Positions 34,894 through 43,856 of a stretch of DNA of 64,000 bases are shown piece after piece; position 1 is the stretch's first letter; the number at the start of each line of letters is the position of its first letter. Position numbers and translations under genes: made by a program. Origin of the DNA: Alcaligenaceae bacterium (GTDB taxonomy: Bacteria > Pseudomonadota > Gammaproteobacteria > Burkholderiales > Burkholderiaceae_B); the NCBI GenBank assembly GCA_947380655.1, contig CANCRX010000003.1, forward strand, positions 29,366 through 93,365. The letters run 5' to 3'. The notes beneath the pieces are model-generated. The model did no database searches and had not been told where the DNA came from. It saw only the letters and a program-made list of their open reading frames with translations.

Positions 34894-35885
34894 TCTACAT
34901 CAGGCACTAAAACGATTGCGCCAGTGGTTGTTCGTCCTTCGAGCAACCGGTGCGCTTCAGATGCCTGCGTAAGCGGCAACACGGCCTCGATATCCAACCT
35001 CACAGAAGGATCCGCGAGCATTTCAAACGCATCGATACTCATTGCCAGCATCTCGTCGCGCTTGGCTACATAGGTGCGTAGTGTAGGACGGCATACCCAT
35101 AAAGAACGCGCATGCAAGTCCTGTAGCGCAAAACCTTCGACTTGTCCGGATGCTGTGCCATAGTTAATCACCAGACCTTTGGAGGCGAGGCAGGCTACTG
35201 AGCCATCAAAAGTCGTTTTCCCCACAGAATCAAAAACGACACAAACGCCTTCATTATGGGTAATACGTTTAACTTCGCTGACAAAGTCCTGTGTCGTATA
35301 GTTGATCGCATAATCAGCACCCAACTCCAAGGCGATTTGGACTTTCTTATCGCTACCCGCTGTCGCGATGACAATCAATCCCAGACGCTTGGCCCATTGC
35401 GTCAGTATTTGACCTACTCCACCCGCTGCAGCATGGATGAGTACCGTATCGCCTGCTTTAAAGGGATACATCTGTTTGAGCAAGTACTGCGAGGTCAATG
35501 CCCGAACAATCCCTGCTGCCACACGTTCTGCACTGATACCCGCAGGTACCGGGATGGCCCGGTCTGCCGGTAAAGCCACGTGTGTGCAATAGCTTCCAAC
35601 ACCCGCATTGGTATAAGTGATCAAGTCGCCAACGGCCAGATCTTTGACTTCTGAGCCGAGCTCGACCACATGCCCGACCGCACTCACACCAGGAATGAAT
35701 GGTGGTTCCGGGTTATGGGAATGTGGTTGACCCGCACGCAAATAGACATCGACGAAATTGACTGCGATCGCAGTGTGGGCAATCACAACCTCATTCGGTT
35801 TTGGATGCGGCATTGCAATCGACTGGGCCTGTAATACCTCAGGCCCGCCGAGTTTGGTCACATAGACCGCATAGGGTGCTTTCAT
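34890..35885 (-). CDS. Quinone oxidoreductase-type zinc-free alcohol dehydrogenase (MDR)
   Basis: A 331-residue medium-chain reductase of the QOR (zeta-crystallin) group. It starts 'MKAPYAVYVTKLGGPEVL', has 'NFVDVYLRAGQ' as in QOR and the NADPH-binding 'IHAAAGGVGQILTQWAKRLG' near residue 150. The cysteine ligands of zinc-containing alcohol dehydrogenases are absent. It reduces quinones or conjugated enones with NADPH. It begins 3 nt after the enoyl-CoA hydratase stop on the same strand, so both are probably co-transcribed from the 36.7-kb divergent region. Its end overlaps the convergent bicupin gene by 4 nt. Confidence 0.9.
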   Translation of the reverse strand: MKAPYAVYVTKLGGPEVLQAQSIAMPHPKPNEVVIAHTAIAVNFVDVYLRAGQPHSHNPEPPFIPGVSAVGHVVELGSEVKDLAVGDLITYTNAGVGSYCTHVALPADRAIPVPAGISAERVAAGIVRALTSQYLLKQMYPFKAGDTVLIHAAAGGVGQILTQWAKRLGLIVIATAGSDKKVQIALELGADYAINYTTQDFVSEVKRITHNEGVCVVFDSVGKTTFDGSVACLASKGLVINYGTASGQVEGFALQDLHARSLWVCRPTLRTYVAKRDEMLAMSIDAFEMLADPSVRLDIEAVLPLTQASEAHRLLEGRTTTGAIVLVPDVD

Positions 35886-35888
35886 GGT

Positions 35889-36671
35889 TTAGCGCCCTTT
35901 GAATTGAGCCTGACGCTTTTCAAGGAAGGCGTTACGACCTTCTTTAAAGTCTTCACTGGCAAAACATTTTTCAACCATGCGCACAGCACCAGCGATATCC
36001 TGATCCTCGGGATGCGCACAGACTTGTCTGATGTTGTATTTGGCTGCAGCGACTGTCAGTGGAGCATTTTCAGAAATCATTTTTGTGTACGAATCGATGA
36101 TGGCATCGAACTCACCCGCTGTACAAACTTTGCTCACAAAGCCCATACGCAACGCATCGGCTGCGTCGAAACGACGCGCGGTCGCAAAGATATCGGTCGC
36201 ATTGGCCAGACCAATGATATCGGTGAAACGTTTGATCCCCTTATGGCCATAGCCTAAACCCAAGCGAGCCGCAGGCATTCTGAACGTTGAGTCCTCGGTA
36301 CAAATTCGAATGTCACAGGCAGCAGCCATGCCCAGACCACCACCAAAACAAAAACCACGGATTTTTGCAATGATGGGCTTTGAGCAGTCAACGGGAGCAT
36401 TCATCGCACCCGATACAGCGATCTCATAATCCTCTTGTGCCTGCTGAGAGGCGCGCAGTTCATTGAATTGCGAAATATCAGCACCTGAAATGAAGGCCTT
36501 TTCACCGTCTCCTGCCACAACGATGACGCGTACCTCAGGATCGGCGTCAAAGGCGCTGATCGCTTTTGGAACACCTGCCCACATTTGAACGGTCATTGCA
36601 TTCATTTTTGTAGGATTTGAAAAAGTGATGTATCCCACAGAACCCTTTTTCTCAACGATCAGTTCAGCCAT
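35889..36671 (-). CDS. Enoyl-CoA hydratase/isomerase family protein
   Basis: A 260-residue crotonase. 'KAFISGADISQFNEL' forms the oxyanion-hole region and 'GFCFGGGLGMAAACDIRIC' the second. In the latter, Gly-Met replaces the Glu of true hydratases (GGGLGMA rather than GGGLELA), while the second position reads 'RMPAARLGLGYGHKGIKRF' with Ala instead of Glu. Both catalytic acids of the hydratase are therefore missing, so isomerase, hydrolase or decarboxylase activity is more likely than hydration. It forms a pair with the quinone oxidoreductase and is divergent from a CaiB-type CoA-transferase gene. Confidence 0.87.
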   Translation of the reverse strand: MAELIVEKKGSVGYITFSNPTKMNAMTVQMWAGVPKAISAFDADPEVRVIVVAGDGEKAFISGADISQFNELRASQQAQEDYEIAVSGAMNAPVDCSKPIIAKIRGFCFGGGLGMAAACDIRICTEDSTFRMPAARLGLGYGHKGIKRFTDIIGLANATDIFATARRFDAADALRMGFVSKVCTAGEFDAIIDSYTKMISENAPLTVAAAKYNIRQVCAHPEDQDIAGAVRMVEKCFASEDFKEGRNAFLEKRQAQFKGR

Positions 36672-36852
36672 GAATATTCCTTGAAATGTTGTCTGGTTAT
36701 ATTGTTTTTACTGTTATACCTCAGTAGCGTTGTGAGTATCTCTTGCAAAAACTCCTAAAGCAACATATAAAACATCCATCACATGATCTGATGCATTCAA
36801 ATTTTCAGAAAAATCAGGCCAAACTAGTTAACCAATTGAAAAATATATAAAA

Positions 36853-38049
36853 ATGTCAAAAATTCAGGCGTCTTCTGCTCTCTCAAATCTCCGCGTACTC
36901 GATATGTCGCGCGTTCGTGCGGGTCCTAACTGTGTCCGCATCCTGGCCGATTTTGGTGCTGACGTCATCCGAATTGAGCCACCAAAGGGTGTAGATCCAA
37001 ACGAAGGCATGTTTGCAGCGAACCGTGAAGGTGGTGACTTTCAAAACCTGAACCGTAACAAACGGTCCTTGACACTGAACCTCAAAAAACCAGGCGCGCT
37101 CGAAATTATGATGCGTCTGGTGAAGACTGCGGACGTGGTCGTAGAAAACTGGCGCCCTGATATCAAAAAGAAACTCGGCGTCGACTATGAGTCTCTCGCA
37201 GCGGTCAATCCCCGAATCATTCTGGCCAGCATTTCGGGTTACGGGCAGACAGGTCCCTATTCCTCACGTCCCGGCTTTGACCAGATCATGCAGGGCATGG
37301 GCGGCTTAATGTCAGTCACAGGCATTCCTGGTGGCGGTCCTGTCCGAGCCGGCCTTGCAGTTGCAGACATGAGTGCAGGGCTGTATGCCAGTATCGGCAT
37401 TCTGGTCGCATTACAGGAACGCGAACGCTCAGGTCGCGGTCAGTGGGTTCACGCATCATTGCTGCACTCACAGATTGCCATGATGGACTTTCAGGCTGCG
37501 CGCTATCTCAACGAAGGTGATGTCCCGGGTCAGGCGGGCAACGATCATCCGACCTCAACCCCGATGGGTTTATTCGAAGCAAGCGACGGCGTATTTAACC
37601 TAGGCGCCTCTGGCCAGGGTAATTGGTTGCGCTTGGTTGAGCTTTGCAACAAACCAGAATGGCTCAGCGACCCTGACTTCGCAAATGAAAAAACACGTTC
37701 AATCAACCGTAAGCGCTGCAACGAAGTGATTAACGAAGTGTTCCGAACCAATACTGTTGAATATTGGGTTGAGACGCTTAATAACGCGGGAGTACCTGCC
37801 GGCCAGGTTTACAACGTCCCAGAAATGTTTGAAGACAAACACATCAAACAATCACACGTCTCCAAGGCAGTAAAAGACAGCGCGGGTAAGGAAAAACATT
37901 TCATTACCCAGCCGGCCACACTATCGCGTACACCAGCCGATGTCGTCACCACCGCACCGCAATGGGGCGAACACACAGACGAAGTTCTGGCAGATGTTGG
38001 CTACTCCGCCACAGAAATTGCAAAATTTCATGAGCAAGGTGTCGTTTAA
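36853..38049 (+). CDS. CaiB/BaiF-family CoA-transferase (class III)
   Basis: A 398-residue CoA-transferase with standard length. Marks are 'LRVLDMSRVRAGPNCVRIL' with 'VRAGP' in place of the more common 'VxAGP' variants, 'GADVIRIEPPKG', 'NRNKRSLTLNLKKPGALEIM', 'SGYGQTGPYSSRPG', and the nucleophile region 'GLAVADMSAGLYASIG' with the catalytic Asp. It is the third such enzyme in the window. It is divergent from the hydratase/oxidoreductase pair and ends at a strong bidirectional terminator. The three likely belong to one CoA-ester route with the FAH-family gene across the terminator, an inference from position only. Confidence 0.9.
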   Translation: MSKIQASSALSNLRVLDMSRVRAGPNCVRILADFGADVIRIEPPKGVDPNEGMFAANREGGDFQNLNRNKRSLTLNLKKPGALEIMMRLVKTADVVVENWRPDIKKKLGVDYESLAAVNPRIILASISGYGQTGPYSSRPGFDQIMQGMGGLMSVTGIPGGGPVRAGLAVADMSAGLYASIGILVALQERERSGRGQWVHASLLHSQIAMMDFQAARYLNEGDVPGQAGNDHPTSTPMGLFEASDGVFNLGASGQGNWLRLVELCNKPEWLSDPDFANEKTRSINRKRCNEVINEVFRTNTVEYWVETLNNAGVPAGQVYNVPEMFEDKHIKQSHVSKAVKDSAGKEKHFITQPATLSRTPADVVTTAPQWGEHTDEVLADVGYSATEIAKFHEQGVV

Positions 38050-38066
38050 CTTTTATCAATGCTTGT

Positions 38067-38107
38067 AAGTAAAAAGAGCCTCGTTTTATACGAGGCTCTT
38101 TTTACTT
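38067..38107. terminator. Bidirectional intrinsic terminator
   Basis: A 17-bp perfect stem (left arm 38067-38083, right arm 38091-38107) around a TTTTATA loop. Its core reads AAAAAGAGCCTCG / CGAGGCTCTTTTT, with T-run on both strands, between the convergent CoA-transferase and FAH-family genes. The same AAAAAGAGCCTC / GAGGCTCTTTTT arms recur at 46087-46117. Confidence 0.93.
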
Positions 38108-38142
38108 GTAGGGTGACGACCTTTAGTACAGCTCAGTCAAGC

Positions 38143-39015
38143 TCAAGCTTCGTCGGCAATCGGATTGCTCAATACACCCACACCTTCAATATCAATCTCG
38201 ATCGTGTCGCCGGGTTTCATGAATACAGGAGGCTTTCTGGCGTAACCAACACCGGCAGGTGTACCCGTAATGACTACATCACCAGGCTCAAGGGTCATGC
38301 ACTCAGTAATCAGCACCAACGTCTCAACAATGCCCCAAAGGAAATTCTTGGTATTTGCATCCTGCATAATCTGGCCATTCAACCGTGATTGAATGCGCAA
38401 GCCATCTGCTGCGGGAGGCAATTCATCAGGGGTGACCAGCCAAGGACCAAAACCACCGGTCGCGTCGAAGTTTTTGCCAATCGTCCACTGCGAGGATTTA
38501 CGTTGATAATCACGCAGACTGCCATCATTAAATGCGCTGTAACCCGCCACATATTCAAGCGCATTGGCAGTAGTCAAATGTCGCGCTGTTTTACCCACGA
38601 CAAATGCTAACTCTGCTTCATAATCGAATTTATCAGAGACTTTCGGACGTATCAAAGGCTGCTGATGCGCAGCTAAAGAACTCGGTCCACGCATAAAAAA
38701 AGCTGGGTACTCTGGCCGCGAATGACCGCCTTCAGCAGCATGGTCTGCATAATTCAAGCCCAGGCAAACTATCTTTCCTGGACGATCTACCAGAGGAATA
38801 AATTTCACACCCTGAATCGGTTTAATCACCGCAGCCGGATTGTTAGCCAACGCAGCAATATGGGACATGGCATGGGTCGATGAAATAATGTCTAGCAAAG
38901 TGTTTGGCAAACTCGCATCCGTCGCAGACAAGTCGATAAACTCGCCTGAGTCTTTGGCGCGCAACAAACCGACGCGTTTGTTTTTATTTGAATCCTGATA
39001 ACTGAATAGACGCAT
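38143..39015 (-). CDS. Fumarylacetoacetate hydrolase-family protein
   Basis: A 290-residue FAH-superfamily enzyme. The metal site is 'KFDYEAELAFVVGKTAR' with Glu-x-Glu, preceded by 'CLGLNYADHA', and the C-terminal blocks are 'PGDVVITGTPAGVGYARKPP' and 'GDTIEIDIEGVGVLSNPI'. Family members hydrolyse or decarboxylate 3-acylpyruvate-like compounds or hydrate 2-oxopent-4-enoate-like acids in ring-cleavage pathways. The ATG at 39015 lies 6 nt after AAGGGG; the ATG two codons earlier overlaps that site. It is convergent with the CoA-transferase across the shared terminator and is the nearest enzyme to an NrtA/SsuA-like receptor gene upstream. Confidence 0.9.
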   Translation of the reverse strand: MRLFSYQDSNKNKRVGLLRAKDSGEFIDLSATDASLPNTLLDIISSTHAMSHIAALANNPAAVIKPIQGVKFIPLVDRPGKIVCLGLNYADHAAEGGHSRPEYPAFFMRGPSSLAAHQQPLIRPKVSDKFDYEAELAFVVGKTARHLTTANALEYVAGYSAFNDGSLRDYQRKSSQWTIGKNFDATGGFGPWLVTPDELPPAADGLRIQSRLNGQIMQDANTKNFLWGIVETLVLITECMTLEPGDVVITGTPAGVGYARKPPVFMKPGDTIEIDIEGVGVLSNPIADEA

Positions 39016-39115
39016 GGCCATCCCCTTAATTGTGAATGGCCATGATCATAATTCAAGGCGTCAAAGAAATCTCGTTATTCAGGGATCCTGAATAATTTTT
39101 GTCTGAAGGCGTCAA

Positions 39116-40111
39116 TCAGGCAGGCTTATAAAGCAAAGACTGGGCTGAAATCGCCTGGCTGAAGACCTTACGCGCGGTAAAGATATCAAATAAACGCTGT
39201 AATGCCACGATATCGTTTGGTTTGACCTCGTTGTAATTGATATAGCCACTCACAGGCACTTCCTTCGCAAGCTCGCCATCTATCGGCGTAAAGCCCTTCA
39301 GGTAAACATTCGCCTGCAAACCCTGCTGTCGAACGAACTCGACACCAGCGGTATAGCCCTTCAGAAAACCAGGCACCATTTCCGCTTTTTCCTTGATCGT
39401 CGTGGCGTTCAAAGCCGCTGCCCCACCGATCCATGGCAGGTTATTACCCAATACATATTTTGTGATGACGCCAGCCCCGAGAGAACGAGAAATTTTCTGC
39501 TGCTTACCGATCACTGCGGAAGGCTCGAGAACATAAGCCGCATCAATCTGTCCGGAAGCCAGGGCAGGCAGGATCTGCGGGATTGGAAGCTCGATCACTT
39601 TTGCATCGGTGATCTGATTGCCTTCAAGAACCGCCTTGGCTAGCGTCACGTTATTGATACCGGGTCCGCAGGCGACTTTCTTACCCGCCAGTTCCGAAAT
39701 CGATTTAATTGTGGAATCAATCGGCACAATGACCTGATCCAGCACGAACTCTTCGTTAGCGAAATTCATGCATGTAAACTTGATGGAACCCGGTGCCTGC
39801 GCATCAGCCAGTGCCAGCGCGGTAATCGCCACTCCATTCGCACAACCATCCAGTCGGCCAGCAATCATTGCATCCACGACCTGATTCGGACTTGCAAACT
39901 TAACGGCCTCAACCGCCACGCCAGCCTCTTTAAACAAACCGCGCTCCATGGCAGCATAAAAAGGCAGTCCAGCAGACAACGGCCAATAGCCGATCATCAG
40001 TTTCTTTTCCTGAGCGAATACAGGTGCACCCACGCTTGCCAAGCCGACACCTAAGCCTGCTTTGGCAGCCAACGACAATAATTTACGGCGCGATATGTTT
40101 GAATGACTCAT
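39116..40111 (-). CDS. ABC-type substrate-binding protein, NrtA/SsuA/TauA-like, Tat-type leader
   Basis: A 331-residue periplasmic binding protein. The leader 'MSHSNISRRKLLSLAAKAG' has a twin-arginine motif and ends near 'GAPVFAQEKK'. The mature part starts 'LMIGYWPLSAGLPFYAAMER', follows with 'GLFKEAGVAVEAVKF' and 'GRLDGCANGVAITALAL', as in the nitrate/sulfonate/taurine and riboflavin-precursor (ThiY/NMT1-like) binding proteins. No permease or ATPase gene is adjacent, so it is another orphan receptor. About 100 nt separate it from the FAH-family gene on the same strand. Ligand unknown. Confidence 0.9.
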   Translation of the reverse strand: MSHSNISRRKLLSLAAKAGLGVGLASVGAPVFAQEKKLMIGYWPLSAGLPFYAAMERGLFKEAGVAVEAVKFASPNQVVDAMIAGRLDGCANGVAITALALADAQAPGSIKFTCMNFANEEFVLDQVIVPIDSTIKSISELAGKKVACGPGINNVTLAKAVLEGNQITDAKVIELPIPQILPALASGQIDAAYVLEPSAVIGKQQKISRSLGAGVITKYVLGNNLPWIGGAAALNATTIKEKAEMVPGFLKGYTAGVEFVRQQGLQANVYLKGFTPIDGELAKEVPVSGYINYNEVKPNDIVALQRLFDIFTARKVFSQAISAQSLLYKPA

Positions 40112-40213
40112 AGCAACTCCTGAATAAGTTAGCTTGATTCAAGCAATTGCCGTGCCAAGAACATTGCGCACAGAAAAATGCAAAATCTCTGCTCTTACCT
40201 ATTTTCATGCACC

Positions 40214-40226
40214 GCTGCAGTGCAGC
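40214..40226. promoter_or_regulatory. Short perfect inverted repeat in a divergent intergenic region
   Basis: GCTGCA at 40214-40219 and TGCAGC at 40221-40226 form a perfect palindrome around one base, in the 214-nt space between the divergent receptor (40111, minus) and esterase (40326, plus) genes. It is about 100 nt from each start codon. It may be an operator; short GC-rich palindromes also occur by chance. Confidence 0.25.
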
Positions 40227-40325
40227 ATTCGCTCAGGCGGCACAATAATAAGCAGATGTGAAAATTCCTGCATGCATGCCATACTCCAAATATCTTTCAA
40301 GCCTGCTTTTTTAAGGATAGTCACA

Positions 40326-41141
40326 ATGACTCAAGCCCTGTCTCGCGACGAACTCGATCGCGCCTATAACAACTCGCTTGCTGTCGCCGATAGTGCGCAA
40401 ATCATTCAAGCCTGGGGCGTGGCAAGTCAAGCCGTTCGCGCAACGAATTTCGCGCATAACGACCTGCCTTATGAAAACGGCCACACCGCATCATTTGATT
40501 TCTTTTCAGCCGGTCCCAACACACCCATTGTCGCCTTCATTCACGGTGGTTTCTGGCAAAACCGCGCTAAGAGCGACTTCACCTTTCTCGTGCCAGCGTT
40601 GATCTCTTCAGGCATCAGTGTCGCGATGTTAGGCTACCGACTCGCACCGATCGCAAAAATGAATGAGATTGTTGAAGACGTCCGTTCTGGCATACGTGCT
40701 GTCATTGCATACGTAACCAAACTACAAGGACACTGTCCTGATATCTGGCTCACTGGCTGGTCAGCAGGCGGACATCTTGCTGTGATGACGCTAAATGAAC
40801 CTGGCGTCAAAGGCGTCACAGCAATCAGCGGAATTTACGATCTCGAACCGATGCGTCATTGCTACATCAATGACAAACTCGCACTCGATGAAAAAATGTC
40901 TAAAGATTTTTCGCCGATGCTATTGCCACAAACCTCAGGGAAAATTGTGGACTTATTTGTCGGCGGTGCAGAACTTGGAGAAATGCAGCGACAGACTACT
41001 GACTTCGCAGCCTATCGCGCGCAGTGCGCAGCCCCAGGCGTTTTGAACATTATTGCCGGGCTCAATCACTACACTATTCTTGATGAGCTCGGTCAACCCG
41101 ACGGAAAAATTCTCGCATCGATCAAGTCGCATATTCTTTAA
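40326..41141 (+). CDS. Alpha/beta hydrolase, esterase/arylformamidase-like
   Basis: A 271-residue alpha/beta hydrolase. The oxyanion motif 'VAFIHGGFWQNRAK' (HGGxW) is near residue 75 and the nucleophile elbow is 'WLTGWSAGGHLAVM' with Ser in GWSAGG. HGGxW plus GxSAGG is the pattern of kynurenine formamidase-like and carboxylesterase-like enzymes; the C-terminal His is probably in 'GLNHYTILDELG'. The ATG at 40326 follows AAGGA by 9 nt; an earlier in-frame start would add 64 residues lacking fold character. It lies upstream of a Bug receptor in the same direction (about 107 nt). Substrate unknown. Confidence 0.87.
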   Translation: MTQALSRDELDRAYNNSLAVADSAQIIQAWGVASQAVRATNFAHNDLPYENGHTASFDFFSAGPNTPIVAFIHGGFWQNRAKSDFTFLVPALISSGISVAMLGYRLAPIAKMNEIVEDVRSGIRAVIAYVTKLQGHCPDIWLTGWSAGGHLAVMTLNEPGVKGVTAISGIYDLEPMRHCYINDKLALDEKMSKDFSPMLLPQTSGKIVDLFVGGAELGEMQRQTTDFAAYRAQCAAPGVLNIIAGLNHYTILDELGQPDGKILASIKSHIL

Positions 41142-41248
41142 TTAACAGTTTTAATATTGATCAATGTTGAAACATATAAATAACATCAGTTTTTAATCAG
41201 AGAACATCTTTTCAAAAGAAAAAGAGTTTAATTTATGGAGACAACACG

Positions 41249-42241
41249 ATGAAATCAAACATGTTGCGCAGAGTGCTGTGCCTGCTGGCTACAGGCATGC
41301 TCTTGCCTCTGGCTGTGCATGGCCAATCTCAAAATCAACCCTGGCCAACACGCGGCACGATAAAGATAGTGGTCCCCTATCCTCCCGGCGGCGCCTCTGA
41401 TGTCACTGCACGTGTGATTGCTGCAAAACTCACTGACTCTCTGAAACAAAACGTTGTAGTAGAAAACAAACCCGGGGCAAACGGAATTCTCGCTTTGGAC
41501 CTTGTCGCTAAATCAGCCCCAGACGGTTACACGCTTTTGATGGGCAACCTTGGGCCCAACGCCATTAACCCAGGGGTCTATCAAAAACTGCCTTATGACT
41601 CAGCCAAAGCATTTAGCACCATCACCCTGACCTCGGTTGTACCGATGGTCGTGCTGGTGACAAATTCATTGCCCGTTAAAAACATGCAAGAATTGATCGC
41701 TTATGCAAAAGCCAATCCAGGAAAACTGAACTATGCATCAGCGGGCAATGGGGCAGGCAATCATCTTGTCGGTGAAATGATCAAAGCCGAAACCGGAATA
41801 CAGATGACCCATGTCCCGTTCAAGGGAGATGCGCCAGGGATGCCCGCCGTGATTTCTGGTGAAGTCTCTATGATGTTCCCGACCATTGTCGCAGGTATGC
41901 CCAATATTAAAAGCGGCATGATGCGTCCTATCGCTGTGACAAGCGCGAAGCGTATCCAGTCCTTACCAGACGTACCCACCATGGCAGAATCAGGCCTGCC
42001 TGGTTTTGATGCGGTCTCCTGGGGTGGTCTGATGGGGCCAGCAGGAATACCTGTCGAAATTATTAATCGTCTCAACCAGGAAGTCATCGCAATTCTAAAA
42101 ATGCCAGACGTCGCCAAACAACTTTCCTCCCTGGGTGCTGAAATCGTTGGATCGACCCCTGCGGAATTCGAAAAATATCTGCAAGACGAAATAAACAAAT
42201 GGGGTAAGGTTGCCCGTGATAACAATATCAGGCTGGACTAA
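41249..42241 (+). CDS. Bug/TctC-family tripartite tricarboxylate receptor
   Basis: A 330-residue receptor with leader 'MKSNMLRRVLCLLATG' ending near 'AVHGQSQ'. Ligand loops are 'IKIVVPYPPGGASDVTARVI', 'VENKPGANGILALDLVAKSA' and 'HVPFKGDAPGMPAVISGEV', followed by 'DVPTMAESGLPGFDAVSWGG'. It carries an extra residue before the first strand (WPTRGTIKI). The spacer before it is AT-rich, with GGAGA before the ATG. The next gene, a Ni/Co permease, starts 48 nt downstream in the same direction, although a functional link is unlikely. Ligand unknown. Confidence 0.92.
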   Translation: MKSNMLRRVLCLLATGMLLPLAVHGQSQNQPWPTRGTIKIVVPYPPGGASDVTARVIAAKLTDSLKQNVVVENKPGANGILALDLVAKSAPDGYTLLMGNLGPNAINPGVYQKLPYDSAKAFSTITLTSVVPMVVLVTNSLPVKNMQELIAYAKANPGKLNYASAGNGAGNHLVGEMIKAETGIQMTHVPFKGDAPGMPAVISGEVSMMFPTIVAGMPNIKSGMMRPIAVTSAKRIQSLPDVPTMAESGLPGFDAVSWGGLMGPAGIPVEIINRLNQEVIAILKMPDVAKQLSSLGAEIVGSTPAEFEKYLQDEINKWGKVARDNNIRLD

Positions 42242-42289
42242 CGTCTGATCTGAACCGAAAAAATATTAAACAGGATTGCCGTATAGGAA

Positions 42290-43324
42290 ATGAAACAGAT
42301 TTTTTTCAATCATGAGGGCGCAATACGTGCTGAAGTCTGGAGCGTCTATATCGCCATTTTGATGCTCAACATCTGTGCCTGGAGCGGTGCATTATTACTG
42401 TTCCAGCAGCATCCTTTATTGCTAGGTACCGCCCTGTTGTCTTTTGGACTTGGCTTGCGTCACGCAGTGGATGCAGATCATATTGCTGCGATCGATAACG
42501 TCACACGCAAACTGATTCAAACCAAACAGCATCCGATTGGTGTTGGATTTTTCTTCGCATTGGGCCACTCCACCATCGTCCTGTTTGCCTGCATAGTCAT
42601 TGCCTGGGCTTCGGCTGAAATAGCCTCCCGGTTTGAAGCATTCAAAGAAATAGGCAGCCTGATCGGAACACTGATATCCGCATTTTTTCTACTCATCATT
42701 GCAGCAATGAATGCATTGATTTTGTTGTCGACCTTCAAAACCTGGCGACACTACAAACGCACGGGTCACTACACTGAAGAAAGTCTGAATTTACTTCGTC
42801 CTGATACCCGTCTGCTCGGAAGAATAATCAAACCCGTTTTTCGCATCATTTCACGAAGCTGGCATATGTATCCTCTGGGATTTTTGTTTGGGCTAGGATT
42901 CGATACGGCAACAGAAATCGCTTTACTAGGTATTGCTGCGACCCAATCCACAACGGGTCTGTCACCATGGGCAATCATGATATTTCCATTACTGTTTTGT
43001 GCTGGCATGACGCTGGTGGATACGCTCAATGGTCACTTAATGATTGGTGCCTATGGTTGGGCGCAGGCGCATCCTGAAAGAAAAATCCTATATAACCTTA
43101 CGATTACTGCAATTTCAGTGGTCACTGCAATCGTAATTGGGTTGGTTGAGGTGATCAGTCTGGTGGGCGAAAAACTGCGACTGCACGGCCTACTCATCGA
43201 TATAGCAGAGGCTATCAGTGAACATTTTGCGTTGCTAGGGTACGGCATTATTGTGCTTTGCATAATGACCTGGATCGTATCCATCGTGCTTAACCGGATC
43301 AAAATCTCAAGCAGAATGTTATGA
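42290..43324 (+). CDS. Nickel/cobalt permease, HoxN/NixA family
   Basis: A 344-residue inner-membrane transporter with about eight hydrophobic helices. The family signature RHAVDADH is at residues 57-64 in helix II and continues 'HIAAIDNVTRKL'; the second signature is 'GFLFGLGFDTATEIALLG' and a third block 'FCAGMTLVDTLNGHLMI' follows. These His/Asp residues bind Ni2+ or Co2+ during uptake. The next two genes in the same direction encode a DUF2946 protein with an HCxxCxxH motif and a TonB-dependent receptor, so outer- and inner-membrane steps of one metal uptake route are probably together. Choice of nickel or cobalt cannot be told. Confidence 0.93.
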   Translation: MKQIFFNHEGAIRAEVWSVYIAILMLNICAWSGALLLFQQHPLLLGTALLSFGLGLRHAVDADHIAAIDNVTRKLIQTKQHPIGVGFFFALGHSTIVLFACIVIAWASAEIASRFEAFKEIGSLIGTLISAFFLLIIAAMNALILLSTFKTWRHYKRTGHYTEESLNLLRPDTRLLGRIIKPVFRIISRSWHMYPLGFLFGLGFDTATEIALLGIAATQSTTGLSPWAIMIFPLLFCAGMTLVDTLNGHLMIGAYGWAQAHPERKILYNLTITAISVVTAIVIGLVEVISLVGEKLRLHGLLIDIAEAISEHFALLGYGIIVLCIMTWIVSIVLNRIKISSRML

Positions 43325-43334
43325 TTTTGCCACT

Positions 43335-43721
43335 GTGACAAAAAATCAGTCAAAATCATTCTGGGTATGGATCACAGCCGTCGCGATGCTGATGGCTGCG
43401 CTCATGCCTGCACTTTCCCACTCTGCTCGCGCGCAGTCTGGTGCAGATGCATTTTCACCAATATGTACCAGTAGTGGGATGAAATGGTTTGATCCCGTCT
43501 CAGGTGAAATTCGCGACCAAACTGTTCAAAGTGAAAATCAATCCTCTACTGAACATTGCACTTGGTGCAGCGTGCATCCGCCCGCACTGATTTCGCAACC
43601 GACACTCAGCCCTCCTCTATTTCTCGAGCTTGCCGAGACTTTCATCCCCACCTATCGGGTGCTCACTCGATCGGTCGTCTGGTCATCCTCCCATCCCAGA
43701 GCACCCCCCACGGTCGCTTAA
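43335..43721 (+). CDS. DUF2946-family secreted protein with Cys/His motif
   Basis: A 128-residue protein with an N-terminal hydrophobic helix (residues 10-28) that is a signal peptide or anchor, ending near 'ARAQS'. The rest holds Cys44 and the compact 'EHCTWCSVH' (His74, Cys75, Cys78, His81), the DUF2946 hallmark that could bind a metal ion in the periplasm. DUF2946 genes often lie beside TonB receptors for metals, as here. The start is GTG with little ribosome-site support, 10 nt after the permease stop. Proposed role: periplasmic metal handling, unproven. Confidence 0.75.
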   Translation: MTKNQSKSFWVWITAVAMLMAALMPALSHSARAQSGADAFSPICTSSGMKWFDPVSGEIRDQTVQSENQSSTEHCTWCSVHPPALISQPTLSPPLFLELAETFIPTYRVLTRSVVWSSSHPRAPPTVA

Positions 43722-43750
43722 CGCGACACGTAGATTTCTATCTCTTTTCG

Positions 43751-43767
43751 TGCGAGTATCTCTCGCA
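43751..43767. promoter_or_regulatory. Inverted repeat TGCGAG-N5-CTCGCA
   Basis: TGCGAG (43751-43756) and CTCGCA (43762-43767) form a 6-bp stem with 5-nt loop about 30 nt after the DUF2946 stop. It has no T-run, so a terminator role is weak; it may be an operator or mRNA hairpin between two parts of the metal module. Confidence 0.3.
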
Positions 43768-43803
43768 TGCTTTAGTTATCCCGCGTGTCTGACTTGTCAT
43801 GGC

Positions 43804-43822
43804 GCAACGTAACGTACGTTGC
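43804..43822. promoter_or_regulatory. Inverted repeat GCAACGT-N5-ACGTTGC upstream of the TonB receptor
   Basis: GCAACGT (43804-43810) and ACGTTGC (43816-43822) are exact reverse complements, separated by AACGT, 34 nt before the GTG start of the receptor gene. A compact dyad at this place is a candidate operator for a metal-responsive repressor. It does not match the E. coli NikR site as I know it. Confidence 0.4.
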
Positions 43823-43856
43823 CAACGCATCCATTTCAGAATTCGGAATTCATATT

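Noticed and set aside
42242..42289. Cobalamin or nickel/cobalt riboswitch before the metal permease
   Set aside because: The space is only 48 nt and lacks conserved riboswitch elements; such elements need well over 80 nt.
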